Assembly (NCBI GenBank): GCA_035391225.1
Contig: DAOPKN010000052.1
Location: 1 to 13,434 of the forward strand
Length of the DNA stretch: 13,434 nt
Direction of reading: 5' to 3'
Source of the DNA: DAOPKN01 sp035391225
GTDB lineage: Bacteria > Thermotogota > Thermotogae > MWEM01
The translations under genes were made by a program, and so were the position numbers. Shown piece after piece: positions 6,458 through 13,434 of the stretch. The notes under the pieces were generated by a model. The model saw nothing but the letters and a program-made list of their open reading frames with translations. It searched no databases and was not told where the DNA came from. How positions within the stretch are numbered: the first letter of the stretch is position 1; each line of letters opens with the position of its first letter.

Positions 6458-6474
6458 CACACTGATGGTTTTTA
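6458..6474 (-). promoter_or_regulatory. Leader motif copy 3 (upstream of beta-CASP gene)
   Basis: The minus strand reads TAAAAACC-ATCAGTGTG, followed by C, which is the first base of the hairpin at 6457-6422. It ends 37 bases before the TTG start, the same distance as copy 1 to its gene. No clear -35 is seen upstream. Confidence 0.6.
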
Positions 6475-6528
6475 TTGGGTATCCAGTTTTTGGGAAGATA
6501 CCGCTCGCTGGCCCCTGTTTGCTGGGTA

Positions 6529-6591
6529 CGCCGCACCCCAGTGCGGCTCCCTTGACTTGCGAAACGTGAACAGCCGCACTGGGGTGCGGCG
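6529..6591. repeat. Nested inverted repeat after cmr6 (REP/BIME-like)
   Basis: The perfect 20-bp arms CGCCGCACCCCAGTGCGGCT (6529-6548) and its reverse complement (6572-6591) flank a 23-base spacer. Each arm is itself a palindrome (GCCGCAC/GTGCGGC around a 4-base loop), so the RNA could form one long hairpin or two small ones whose loops, CCCA and TGGG, are complementary. It lies 20 bases beyond the cmr6 stop and lacks a U-tract, so it is not a standard terminator. It could stabilise the 3' end of the cmr mRNA, or be a repetitive extragenic element. Apart from this element, the motif and the leader hairpin, I see no gene in 6421-6611. Confidence 0.85.
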
Positions 6592-6611
6592 GTCCCAAGG
6601 GGCTTAAAGGG

Positions 6612-7388
6612 TTAGAATCGGCCGTAGCCGTAGGCGGTTTTTGCTCCCACTCCCCAGTATTTCAACATTTGCTGGAATTCCTGTTCGATGGTTTGCCGTT
6701 CTTCTCGGTTGATCTCCCGGTTGTGAAAAACAAGGGTGAAACGCATTTGGGTGCCCGCACCCACCACGATGTATCCCACGGGAATGGGGTTGTACCAGTC
6801 GTTGGGTGGTGCCACGTTTCCTGCACCTGTTTCCGGGTCATACCTGTAGTAGTCTGGAAAGTGCGGGTTCACGATGTCCAACTCCAACTGGGGCATTTCC
6901 TTTGGGATCGCGTCCAGGAAGGTGATGCTTCCGCGTGCCGCCTGGCTGTCTTCATCCGAAAAGCCGAACCAGCGCCTCAGGGCATCCGGGTCAAAGCTTT
7001 TCTCTTCCAGGAAATGGTAGAAGGCTCCCTTCAACCCGGTCCCGGGAATCACGGGAAGCCCGTAGTTGCGGTCGAAGAAGAAACCCACTTCGTAGGGTGA
7101 GGGGCTTCCAGAACCAACCAGGAAGCGCGTTTTGGATTTCTTGGGGAAATCGAGCACGAAGAACTTCTTACTTTGTTCCTTGAAGAAAGCCACAAGCTTG
7201 TCTCTCCGCTCGTTGGCGATGCTGATTCCTTCGCTGGGAAGGTTGCGGACCCGCTCAAGCACATCGTGTGCAAAGTTTTGCGGCGGGTCGGCGGGGTTGA
7301 CCCTCCCGTAGGAGAGCCGGTTGAAGAGAAGGGACTTGTTTCGACTGCTGTTCATTATCGTGGAAAGCCGGTTTTGGTCAACGGGCAT
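6612..7388 (-). CDS. cmr6: Cmr6, type III-B effector subunit (RAMP)
   Basis: A 258-residue RAMP protein; Cmr6 caps the 3' end of the crRNA-bound Cmr backbone. Recognised by 'TRFLVGSGSPSPYEVGFFFDRNYGLPVIPGTGLKGAFYHF' spread over residues 87-126 (the ligand-loop and 'IPGTSLKGA' signature), 'VNPHFPDYY' near residue 173 and the C-terminal glycine-rich RAMP loop 'GVGAKTAYGYGRF' at the very end. The ATG at 7388 has GGGGAGG 7 bases upstream and begins 1 bp after the cmr5 stop. It is the last cmr gene; the nested palindrome follows it. Length and motifs look normal. Confidence 0.95.
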   Translation of the reverse strand: MPVDQNRLSTIMNSSRNKSLLFNRLSYGRVNPADPPQNFAHDVLERVRNLPSEGISIANERRDKLVAFFKEQSKKFFVLDFPKKSKTRFLVGSGSPSPYEVGFFFDRNYGLPVIPGTGLKGAFYHFLEEKSFDPDALRRWFGFSDEDSQAARGSITFLDAIPKEMPQLELDIVNPHFPDYYRYDPETGAGNVAPPNDWYNPIPVGYIVVGAGTQMRFTLVFHNREINREERQTIEQEFQQMLKYWGVGAKTAYGYGRF

Positions 7389-7389
7389 G

Positions 7390-7740
7390 CTATTCCTCCC
7401 CTTGGATCAGGATATCCACGTAGCGCCGCAGCCATTTCACCATTTCCAGCACACGCGTTGTGATTTGAAGGTATTCTTCATCCCGAAAGGAAATATCCCC
7501 GAAGAGATCTACCCGGTATCCCTCGTTGTTCAAGAATGCCTGGATGTCCTCGATCACCGCACGGTGTGGTTTTCGGTCCGCGGCTTTCACACGAAGGAAA
7601 ACGATCGTGCCCAGCAACCCGTTTTGGATGATCATGGCTCCCAGGCCTTTCACCAGGTTCTTGTATTCGCTTCCAAGCGCGGCGTTATGATTCACGCGCT
7701 CCTTGGCCCACGCGGAGAGTTGCAACACTTGAATCGGCAT
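7390..7740 (-). CDS. cmr5: Cmr5, type III-B small subunit
   Basis: 116 residues, mostly helical, the usual size of Cmr5, which forms the minor filament along the Cmr4 backbone and has no catalytic role. Typical signature: 'SAWAKERVNHNAALGSEYKNLVKGLGAMIIQNGLLGTIVFLRVKA' over residues 9-53, with the characteristic 'IIQNGLLGTIVFL'. The ATG at 7740 follows the cmr4 stop by 5 bases, and the gene ends 1 bp before cmr6, so translation is probably coupled. Confidence 0.93.
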   Translation of the reverse strand: MPIQVLQLSAWAKERVNHNAALGSEYKNLVKGLGAMIIQNGLLGTIVFLRVKAADRKPHRAVIEDIQAFLNNEGYRVDLFGDISFRDEEYLQITTRVLEMVKWLRRYVDILIQGEE

Positions 7741-7745
7741 TCAAA

Positions 7746-8567
7746 TCACCTTCCCCACGCGCGCAGGAAAACCAGTCCCTTTCCCACGGTTTCGTTTCCG
7801 CCCACCACGATGTACTTCTGGTCGAGTTGGGCCACCACTTTCTCGAGCAACCCCTTTGCCTTGCCGTTCACGTAGGCTTCTCGCAAAACGGTGTACAGGA
7901 TGGTGTCTTGGGGGAGGTATTCCTCGTACCAGAGCGCGCCTTTTTCCACCACGCCGTTTTTGCCAATGCGAATCCTGGGGATGACTTCCGTGGACGTGGT
8001 CACGATCTGGGAAAAGGTACTGTCGTCCACGATCACCAGGCGCTCCGCGAACATAGCCTTCAGGCGGGACCCGGGCGCAAGCGAGGCCAAACGCTCTGCC
8101 CAAATGGAAAGCCTTGTCTCCACCCTGGCAGGGATTTCCCACTCTTCCAACACGGCCTTTTGCCCGTTGCCATTCAGAAGGTTGGCATGGCTGACCAGTG
8201 CGTTTCCCGCTTCAGGCTGGGGAATGGCGTTTTCTTCCTCGGGGTAGGCAAGCCGGCACACGCGGGAGAGAATGAGCGGGCAACTGACCCAAACGAAAAG
8301 TTGCTTGACGTGCCGTACCGGGAAGGCGAGTGTTTTGGCCTCGGAGAAAGCCACTTGTCCGGGGGTATCGCCGTCACCCCAGCTTCCAAACACGGAATCC
8401 ACGTTTTCAACGAGCCCCGACGCGCGAATGGCCCCCTTAATCCCCTGGATGATGGGGAACCCCGTGGTCCGCTCCCGCTGAATGGGCAGGTCAATGATGC
8501 CCACGTCGCTTCCTTTTCCCGCGTGTAGTTGGCTTTCCGCGTACAATCCCAAGATCCTATTTTCCAT
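7746..8567 (-). CDS. cmr4: Cmr4 (Cas7-type backbone and target-RNA nuclease)
   Basis: 273 residues. Cmr4 is the repeated backbone subunit, and each copy cuts bound target RNA with an aspartate on its thumb loop. The N-terminal signature 'LHAGKGSDVGIIDLPIQRERTTGFPIIQGIKGAIRAS' spans residues 14-50. With the ATG at 8567 the Asp of 'IIDLPIQRE' is residue 26, the position reported as catalytic in studied Cmr4 proteins, so cleavage activity should be intact. The C-terminus 'VGGNETVGKGLVFLRAW' is also typical. The start overlaps the end of cmr3 by 11 bp. GGAGGTG lies 11 bases upstream, a long spacing, so an upstream GTG-GTG pair could also serve, adding three or four residues. The open frame extends to 8699, but that part lies within cmr3 and has no Cmr4 features. 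Confidence 0.96.
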   Translation of the reverse strand: MENRILGLYAESQLHAGKGSDVGIIDLPIQRERTTGFPIIQGIKGAIRASGLVENVDSVFGSWGDGDTPGQVAFSEAKTLAFPVRHVKQLFVWVSCPLILSRVCRLAYPEEENAIPQPEAGNALVSHANLLNGNGQKAVLEEWEIPARVETRLSIWAERLASLAPGSRLKAMFAERLVIVDDSTFSQIVTTSTEVIPRIRIGKNGVVEKGALWYEEYLPQDTILYTVLREAYVNGKAKGLLEKVVAQLDQKYIVVGGNETVGKGLVFLRAWGR

Positions 8568-9654
8568 GGTTCTCACCACACCTCCGTCCAATTTTGGCTT
8601 CAAAGTATTTCCCAAACCCGAAAGGGGCAAACCGTTGCGTAAGGAATTCTTCCCGGGGGTTTCCCCGCACGTAGAAAACCGTCCCGGGGCGAAGGGCATG
8701 CACCATTTGTTTCACGCGGCGGTTTTTCAAGTCCCACCCACTGATCACCAGGGGTTTGCCGTTGCTCAATGCCAAGAGTTGGCTTCCAAAAAAACCCGTA
8801 TCCCTTCCCGGAACGAACCCGTTTTCGAACACCCCAGGGGAAAGCAGAACCAGGCTTTTCTCGTTTTCTCCATCACCGGTCGAAACCAGGTCGAATAGGC
8901 TGGTTTGCAACGAGGATTTCCAGAGACGGGCGGTGTGCCTTTTCCCCCCCAGGAAAACCTCGTCAAGCCCTTTTAGGATCTCTTCACCTTGCTCCACGAG
9001 CACGAAAAAACCCGCCCCTTCCCGGAACGCCATTGCGTTGAGCCGGTAAATCATCTGTTCCTTGGCCTTTTTGCGGTCTTTCTCCAAGGCAATTCCAAGA
9101 CGGCTTTCATGGGAAAAAAGGGTCTTCGCCACATCTTCCTGGGAGGTAGGAAAAAACGACTCGCCCCTTTTCATTTTTTCCATTTCGGACAGTTCCATCC
9201 AGGGGAATTCCGCGGCACTCTTTTGGGGTTGGGCTTTGCTGAACGAACCCAGGGGGTGGAGCATGATTCCGGGGCGGTACTGGAAGGATACTTGTTTGTC
9301 CAGTTGCAGGCACCCGAACTCTTTCGGGGAATCCCCCAGGTGGTACACGTTTTCCGGGGTAGGGAGGTAGTACCGGGTTTTGCCGGAGCCATCCGCGTGG
9401 TACAGGAAAGGTCCCAACAGGCGAAGCAGCCCGGGATGTTCCTCGTTGCCAACTTGCTTTTCATAGGCTTGAAGCGATTCGGAACGAGAAAAGTCTACCC
9501 CCTTTTTTCGGAGGAACGCCGTGCGCAATGCTCCGTAAAAGGGGAACACGGTAGGGAAAGAGGTTTGCCCAGAATCAGAAGGTCCGAAACCCCGGTTATC
9601 CCGGAAGAACAGGATATCCGATGGTTCGAAATGCAAGGCGGTCAGCGTTTTCAC
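8557..9654 (-). CDS. cmr3: Cmr3 (Cas5-type subunit, binds crRNA 5' tag)
   Basis: 365 residues. Cmr3 anchors the 5' tag of the crRNA and sits next to Cas10. Seen: 'FEPSDILFFRDNRGFG' (residues about 9-24, matching the Cmr3 'DxLFFRDxRPF' start), 'SFPTVFPFYGALRTAFL', 'KPLVISGWDLKNRRVKQMVHALRPGTVFYVRG' and the C-terminal 'FAPFGFGKYF' glycine loop. The usual 'RPF' is 'RGF' here. The GTG start at 9654 overlaps the cmr2 stop (GTGA) and has GGGAGGG 6 bases upstream (9661-9667). An upstream ATG at 9723 is open but would place 23 unrelated residues before the domain and lies inside cmr2, so it is rejected. Confidence 0.95.
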   Translation of the reverse strand: MKTLTALHFEPSDILFFRDNRGFGPSDSGQTSFPTVFPFYGALRTAFLRKKGVDFSRSESLQAYEKQVGNEEHPGLLRLLGPFLYHADGSGKTRYYLPTPENVYHLGDSPKEFGCLQLDKQVSFQYRPGIMLHPLGSFSKAQPQKSAAEFPWMELSEMEKMKRGESFFPTSQEDVAKTLFSHESRLGIALEKDRKKAKEQMIYRLNAMAFREGAGFFVLVEQGEEILKGLDEVFLGGKRHTARLWKSSLQTSLFDLVSTGDGENEKSLVLLSPGVFENGFVPGRDTGFFGSQLLALSNGKPLVISGWDLKNRRVKQMVHALRPGTVFYVRGNPREEFLTQRFAPFGFGKYFEAKIGRRCGENHGK

Positions 9655-12104
9655 TTGGATCCCTCCCTGTTCACGAATTCCCATGCTTGCACCAACTGGA
9701 TGAAATGGATCACTTGCTCCCAACGGTCTTTCTCTGCTTGGAGGGGGAAGAGAAGGTTGAGCGTCCTGGAAAACTGGTTTCCCACTTCCGTCAAGCGGTC
9801 TTGGCTTGCGCCTCCACCCCTCTTGGCAAAGATGTAGGGCACGTACTTGTCGCAGAATTCTTCGGGGGAAAATTCCTTGACCAGTTTCTCATCCAGTAAC
9901 GCATCCAGGGCTTTTCGACTCACCTTGTTTCCCTTGAGGGTCTCGTACAACGCTTGGCTTTGTTCCAGCAGGTCAAGATGGCTGTGTTCCAACTCCCATT
10001 TCCCTCCCAACCTGCTTTCCTGGCCGGAATGGCGAACCAGCGAGATGGAGAAAGCGTTTCGTTCCAGATCGTTCTTGGCGCGTTTTTCTGCCCCACGGGC
10101 AAGCGCAAGGGCTTGGGAAAGCGGGAACTTGTGGTTCACGATGGCGATTCCCGCGCTCATCGTGGCTTTCTCCCCCATCATGGGGAAGAGGGGCAGCGAA
10201 TCGCACATGCAAAGCTCGTTTTCGAAACGGTACTTCCTTTCGCCCCGCTGGATTTCCACGTTTCCAATCCCGGAATACACTTTTCGCAGGGTATTGGCAC
10301 AGGAAAAAACCTTGGACGCGGGTAAAAAGGCCAGCACGTCGTCTCCACCTGCGTAGATGAGCAACCCGTCGAACATCTTCTCAACGATGGGTTGCACGAA
10401 GCTGGAGAAGTGGTCCAACGTTCGCGAAACCGCGCGATGATAGGCCGGGGTGATTCCAGCTTCTTTCAACGTTTTCCCCAAGTCGGTTCCCTTTGGGAAG
10501 ATTCCCTGTAGCTTTGGCCAAGCCAAGGGGTGAAGCCTGCTTTCCAGGTTGGGTGCACTTTCCCCGGACACCCACTTTCCCATGCGGTCTCCATCCATCA
10601 CCAGCACCGCGAAGTACGGGGTGGGGAGTTCCAGGTTTTGCTCGTTTTCGATTCGTTGGAAGTATTTCTCCCTTCTTTCCACGGGCAGGTTGGAGGCGGC
10701 CAGGTGACTGGTGGAAAGGATTCTCTTGGTCGAAATCCCGGTACCCAGTTGCTGGTCCAACCACTTGGGCGCTTTGCGTTTGACCAACGAAAGGGCACTC
10801 AGGGCTTCGGTGCGCTCTTTTCCCATTTCCCGGTATTCCTCCAGGATGGCTTTCATCTCTCCACTGAGGATGTCCCCTTCCACCGGTCTTTCGTCGATGT
10901 ATCCGGAAAAGGCCGTGGTGGATTTGATGGATTCGAGTTTTCGCCGGGTGACCTCGTATTGCCAGCCATACAGTGTACCCGGGTTGATGGCATAGCCCCC
11001 TTTTGCTTCGATTTGCTCCAATGCTTTCACGTGTTCGGAGAAACCGTTTTGTTTCCCCAGGAAATGTTCCAGTGTTTGGGCCAATTGCTCTTTTTCTTCC
11101 CAGGGGTGCGTGGCACAGTAGAATTCCGGGAACGAGTCCACTTGCATTTGCCAGTATTCCCTCTGTTGTGTGCTGAGCTCACCCAGCTGGCGCAGCGTGA
11201 AGTCCGCCACTTGTTGCCACTTGGAGAGGATGGTTTCGCGCACCTTGCTTTCCATTTCAGGAACCATTGATTCGGGCACCAGGCAGAGGAAGCGGTTGGG
11301 CAGCGAGGCGATGTCTTTCGGCAGGTCATTATCACTATCTTGTACTTCCACCCCTTGGGCCCGCAGCCATCGCTTGAGTAGGAATTGGTTGCGCAGGTTG
11401 GGGAAAATGAACTGGTCGAATCCCAGCTGCTCTCCGAGAACCTGTATTCCCTGGAAGGTAATGGTGGAAAGCAAGGTGCTGCCGATCCAGAGATAACGTG
11501 TGGTGCGCGCGGAGGCAATGAACTTCTGCACCGGGCCTATGGCAACGGCCAGGAAAACCGGGCGGATCTTTCCCCCCTCGCGGCAAGCTTCCAGCGCGGA
11601 GGTCATGTCCAGGTGATCCACGATGGAGTGGAAGGGAAACCGGGTATCGGCGGGAAGAAAATCCGCCATCTTCACCTTGGAAGGCAGCGCCCACCACAAG
11701 TGGTGGAAAAGTTTCTGGTAGTCTTCCCCGTACTGGGATTTTACATCGGAAAGCCAAGATTTGAGCGCCTCGATTTGGGCTTTGAGAGTTTGTTCATCGT
11801 AGCATTCGCGAACGATGGGGAATACACCCAGCTTCTCCCCACTCAAGGGGTGCAGGAAATCGTGCAGATCCTTTCCCGAAACGATCACTCTTTCACCGGA
11901 TCCTTTCCGTTCATAGGGGATGGGGATCCGGTCCATGCTACTGGCTTCCCAATCGGAGTCACCGGAAGGCAGGACGTTTTGGGGGAGCAACGTGGAGATG
12001 CATTCACTTGCCAGCCTCTCGTGCCCGGGAACGTCGAAGCACTTGAACACCGGGTCGTGAAGGAAGGCTTGGATTTTGCGTTGCCAGAAATGGGAATCGC
12101 TCAT
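9651..12104 (-). CDS. cmr2: Cmr2/Cas10, type III-B large subunit and cyclic-oligoadenylate synthase
   Basis: 817 residues. Cas10 of type III-B senses target RNA binding and makes cyclic oligoadenylates with its palm domains. Seen in order: N-terminal 'KIQAFLHDPVFKCFDVPGHERLA' with a His-Asp pair (H16-D17) and 'DWEASSMDR' (51-59), a possibly degenerate HD region; first palm 'VAIGPVQKFIASARTTRYLWIGSTLLS' (187-213, the usual 'RDLW' is 'RYLW'); second palm 'VMDGDRMGKW' (502-511) and the cyclase motif 'YAGGDDVLAF' with GGDD at 586-589, intact; 'MSAGIAIVNHKFPLSQAL' follows. There is no cysteine from residue 331 to 601, so the zinc-ribbon Cys cluster usually found between the palms is missing. The ATG start forms ATGA with the cmr1 stop and has GGAGGTGG upstream. 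A downstream effector reading the second messenger is not visible in the window. Confidence 0.97.
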   Translation of the reverse strand: MSDSHFWQRKIQAFLHDPVFKCFDVPGHERLASECISTLLPQNVLPSGDSDWEASSMDRIPIPYERKGSGERVIVSGKDLHDFLHPLSGEKLGVFPIVRECYDEQTLKAQIEALKSWLSDVKSQYGEDYQKLFHHLWWALPSKVKMADFLPADTRFPFHSIVDHLDMTSALEACREGGKIRPVFLAVAIGPVQKFIASARTTRYLWIGSTLLSTITFQGIQVLGEQLGFDQFIFPNLRNQFLLKRWLRAQGVEVQDSDNDLPKDIASLPNRFLCLVPESMVPEMESKVRETILSKWQQVADFTLRQLGELSTQQREYWQMQVDSFPEFYCATHPWEEKEQLAQTLEHFLGKQNGFSEHVKALEQIEAKGGYAINPGTLYGWQYEVTRRKLESIKSTTAFSGYIDERPVEGDILSGEMKAILEEYREMGKERTEALSALSLVKRKAPKWLDQQLGTGISTKRILSTSHLAASNLPVERREKYFQRIENEQNLELPTPYFAVLVMDGDRMGKWVSGESAPNLESRLHPLAWPKLQGIFPKGTDLGKTLKEAGITPAYHRAVSRTLDHFSSFVQPIVEKMFDGLLIYAGGDDVLAFLPASKVFSCANTLRKVYSGIGNVEIQRGERKYRFENELCMCDSLPLFPMMGEKATMSAGIAIVNHKFPLSQALALARGAEKRAKNDLERNAFSISLVRHSGQESRLGGKWELEHSHLDLLEQSQALYETLKGNKVSRKALDALLDEKLVKEFSPEEFCDKYVPYIFAKRGGGASQDRLTEVGNQFSRTLNLLFPLQAEKDRWEQVIHFIQLVQAWEFVNREGSK
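9661..9667 (-). promoter_or_regulatory. Ribosome-binding site deciding the cmr3 GTG start
   Basis: GGGAGGG on the minus strand is 6 bases from the GTG at 9654, which forms GTGA with the cmr2 stop codon. It supports the short form of Cmr3 over the ATG at 9723. Confidence 0.75.
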
Positions 12105-13384
12105 GCTTCCACCTCCAGGGTGGTATCCCGGATGATTTGCTGCAAACCTTCGAAATCCTCGTTCCCAAGCACCGAGAAGGAGCGGTTCCCCGCCTCCAAG
12201 GTGAGCAGCGGTTGACCCGCTTGGTTCCTTTTTGCGGTTATCTGCGAAGGAAGCAGAAGCATCACCAGGATCATGTTTCCGGTTCTCCTGCTCTCGTGGA
12301 ACGTGAAATGCAGCGGAGAGGCTTTCCTTCCTTCGGCGTTCTTCAGGGTTGCAATTCCGCGTCCCACATGGTTCGAATCAGAACCTATCCCTTGGTACAA
12401 AAGGGGAAGCCCCAAAATGCTGGGTCCGAAAACCGAATGCTCAAAAGCATTGGGCGAAACCCCATGATCGAAAAGAGCGCTCCGTACGGTTTGCACGCAA
12501 TCCTCCCCGTTCAGTTCCCGCAGTGCTTTCGTTTTCATTTTGGCGTAGAACCCACGGTATTTTTTCTGATCATTCATGTCCAAGTGGGAATCAAAAAAAT
12601 TGTTCATTCCCTTGAGCCACCCTTGAACCTGCAGATTCTTGATCATGTACAGCGATTTTTCCTCCAGTACCGGGAATTCCGGGACCCCTCCCAAACTTGT
12701 CGGCTGGAAATGGAAACCCCCGAAGTCGCTGAGGAGGGGAGAGAGGGTGTTTCGAAAATCCGCAATGATTTCCGGTGGCTTTCGCTGCATTCCTCCCTGG
12801 GTATTGGTCAGCTCAAGTGAGCCGTAGCCGTTCCGGGACTTGGCACCCAACCCCCCCACGTGGCAAACCACGCGGAATAACCCGGTGAGAAATTCTTCCC
12901 ACACTTCAGGGTTTGGTTGGCTTTTCAGCACGAACTGGAAGGAAATTTCGGAGTTTGGGGAAAGGTAGGAAGAAATGGGGTCTCCAAAGTTGGACGGGGC
13001 CATTCCATAGGAGGCGTGTTCAGCTCCTGAATACTTGCCATACAACGAGGAGGTAAATTTCTGTTGGCCCCGTTTGTTCGGCCGGAATTCCCCCAATTTC
13101 TTGACCGCACCCGCATCATATTCCACCATCAGGTCAAAGGCGGACCTTCTTTGCGTGCTTCCAAAAACGACCTCCTCGGCTTTCTTCATCCCCAAGTAGG
13201 GCTTTTTCGTCTCCCCGTAGCGGTGGATGTCGATGACGTTCGGGAGCAGTGCACGAAACCAGAAGCGCAGTGTGCCTTTCACACTTTGGGGAAGCAGTTC
13301 AAATTGGAAGTCATTTCCTCTCCGATTCAATCCCTTGGAAAACAAGGGTGTTATCGTTCTTGTTTCCAGTTGAAAATGATGCAA
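12101..13384 (-). CDS. cmr1: Cmr1, type III-B effector subunit (RAMP)
   Basis: 427 residues from the TTG at 13384. Cmr1 sits at the 3' end of the crRNA in the Cmr complex. Hallmarks: 'FQLETRTITPLFSKGLN' at the N-terminus, 'LPQSVKGTLRFWFRALLP' (about 31-48), 'AEEVVFGSTQRRSAFDL' (about 69-85) and the glycine loop 'HVGGLGAKSRNGYGSLEL'. The frame also starts at a TTG at 13402. I prefer 13384 because a G-rich stretch (GGGGGG) lies 6 bases upstream and the protein then begins directly at the conserved strand; the other start has no ribosome-binding site. It is the first gene of the cmr operon, and its stop overlaps the cmr2 start (ATGA). Confidence 0.94.
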   Translation of the reverse strand: MHHFQLETRTITPLFSKGLNRRGNDFQFELLPQSVKGTLRFWFRALLPNVIDIHRYGETKKPYLGMKKAEEVVFGSTQRRSAFDLMVEYDAGAVKKLGEFRPNKRGQQKFTSSLYGKYSGAEHASYGMAPSNFGDPISSYLSPNSEISFQFVLKSQPNPEVWEEFLTGLFRVVCHVGGLGAKSRNGYGSLELTNTQGGMQRKPPEIIADFRNTLSPLLSDFGGFHFQPTSLGGVPEFPVLEEKSLYMIKNLQVQGWLKGMNNFFDSHLDMNDQKKYRGFYAKMKTKALRELNGEDCVQTVRSALFDHGVSPNAFEHSVFGPSILGLPLLYQGIGSDSNHVGRGIATLKNAEGRKASPLHFTFHESRRTGNMILVMLLLPSQITAKRNQAGQPLLTLEAGNRSFSVLGNEDFEGLQQIIRDTTLEVEA

Positions 13385-13420
13385 GCGGATCCCCCCATTC
13401 AATTCACAAAGGTGAAATCC

Positions 13421-13429
13421 ATTTTACCA
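13421..13429 (-). promoter_or_regulatory. Possible extended -10 element before cmr1
   Basis: The minus strand reads TGGTAAAAT, close to the extended -10 consensus TGnTATAAT, about 36 bases ahead of the preferred cmr1 start. The -35 would lie outside the window. It shares GGTAAAA and a following GAT with motif copy 2 but not the ATCAGTGTGC part. A short TTCAC/GTGAA palindrome lies just after it (13403-13416). Confidence 0.4.
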
Positions 13430-13434
13430 CATTC

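Noticed and set aside
598..6474. The three motif copies as a degenerate CRISPR array.
   Set aside because: Copies are thousands of bases apart, are shorter than a repeat, and each sits in a gene leader; no regular spacer pattern exists.
6529..6591. Nested palindrome as the terminal repeats of an insertion sequence.
   Set aside because: Only 23 bases separate the arms, there is no transposase and no target-site duplication is seen.
9655..9723. Longer Cmr3 start at the ATG at 9723.
   Set aside because: The extra residues are the off-frame end of cmr2 and do not match Cmr3; the GTG at 9654 has a good ribosome-binding site.
13267..13285. Plus-strand CAGTGTGC followed by CACAC inside cmr1, resembling the leader motif.
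   Set aside because: It lacks the TAAAAA half, is in the opposite orientation and lies within conserved coding sequence.

Overview
The window looks like a bacterial chromosomal (probably metagenome-assembled) scaffold. Strong GGAGG-type ribosome-binding sites precede most genes, TTG and GTG starts are common, and a run of exactly 100 N (1095-1194) marks a scaffolding gap. Base composition is moderately GC-rich. I cannot assign a species. A free-living, possibly thermophilic, uncultured bacterium is a guess based only on gene content (type III-B CRISPR). All genes that I believe lie on the minus strand, so transcription runs from high to low coordinates.

Right two-thirds (13384 down to 6612): a complete type III-B (Cmr) CRISPR effector operon in the order cmr1-cmr2(cas10)-cmr3-cmr4-cmr5-cmr6. 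The genes overlap or are separated by only a few bases (ATGA, GTGA, 11-bp overlap, 5 bp, 1 bp). The Cas10 cyclase motif GGDD and the Cmr4 Asp26 expected to cut target RNA are both present. No CRISPR array, cas6, cas1/cas2 or CARF-domain effector is visible.

Right-centre (6611 to 5068): a non-coding stretch with a 20-bp perfect inverted repeat whose arms are themselves palindromes, then a short repeated motif, then a hairpin that buries the ribosome-binding site of a beta-CASP metallo-beta-lactamase RNase-like gene.

Left-centre (5067 to 1227): the repeated motif again, a GC-rich intrinsic-terminator-like hairpin inside a leader, then a two-gene chaperone unit. The first gene is a GrpE-like protein with a long unrecognised N-terminal region. 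The second, 2 bp further on, is an Hsp70/DnaK-like ATPase with an alpha-helical, HEAT-like C-terminal extension.

Left end (1226 to 1): the assembly gap, a Cas4-like nuclease cut at its 5' end by the gap, a third copy of the motif overlapping the cas4 stop codon, a DUF4258-like small protein, a tiny membrane-anchored coiled-coil protein, and a terminator hairpin.

How they may work together (inference): Cmr1-6 forms the crRNA-guided RNA-targeting and cyclic-oligoadenylate-making complex. The downstream genes form an accessory set, and three of its transcription units share the leader motif TAAAAA-N(1-2)-ATCAGTGTGC, which suggests co-regulation. A CRISPR-linked cassette combining a beta-CASP RNase, a private GrpE/Hsp70 pair and a solo Cas4 is the most unusual feature of the window.
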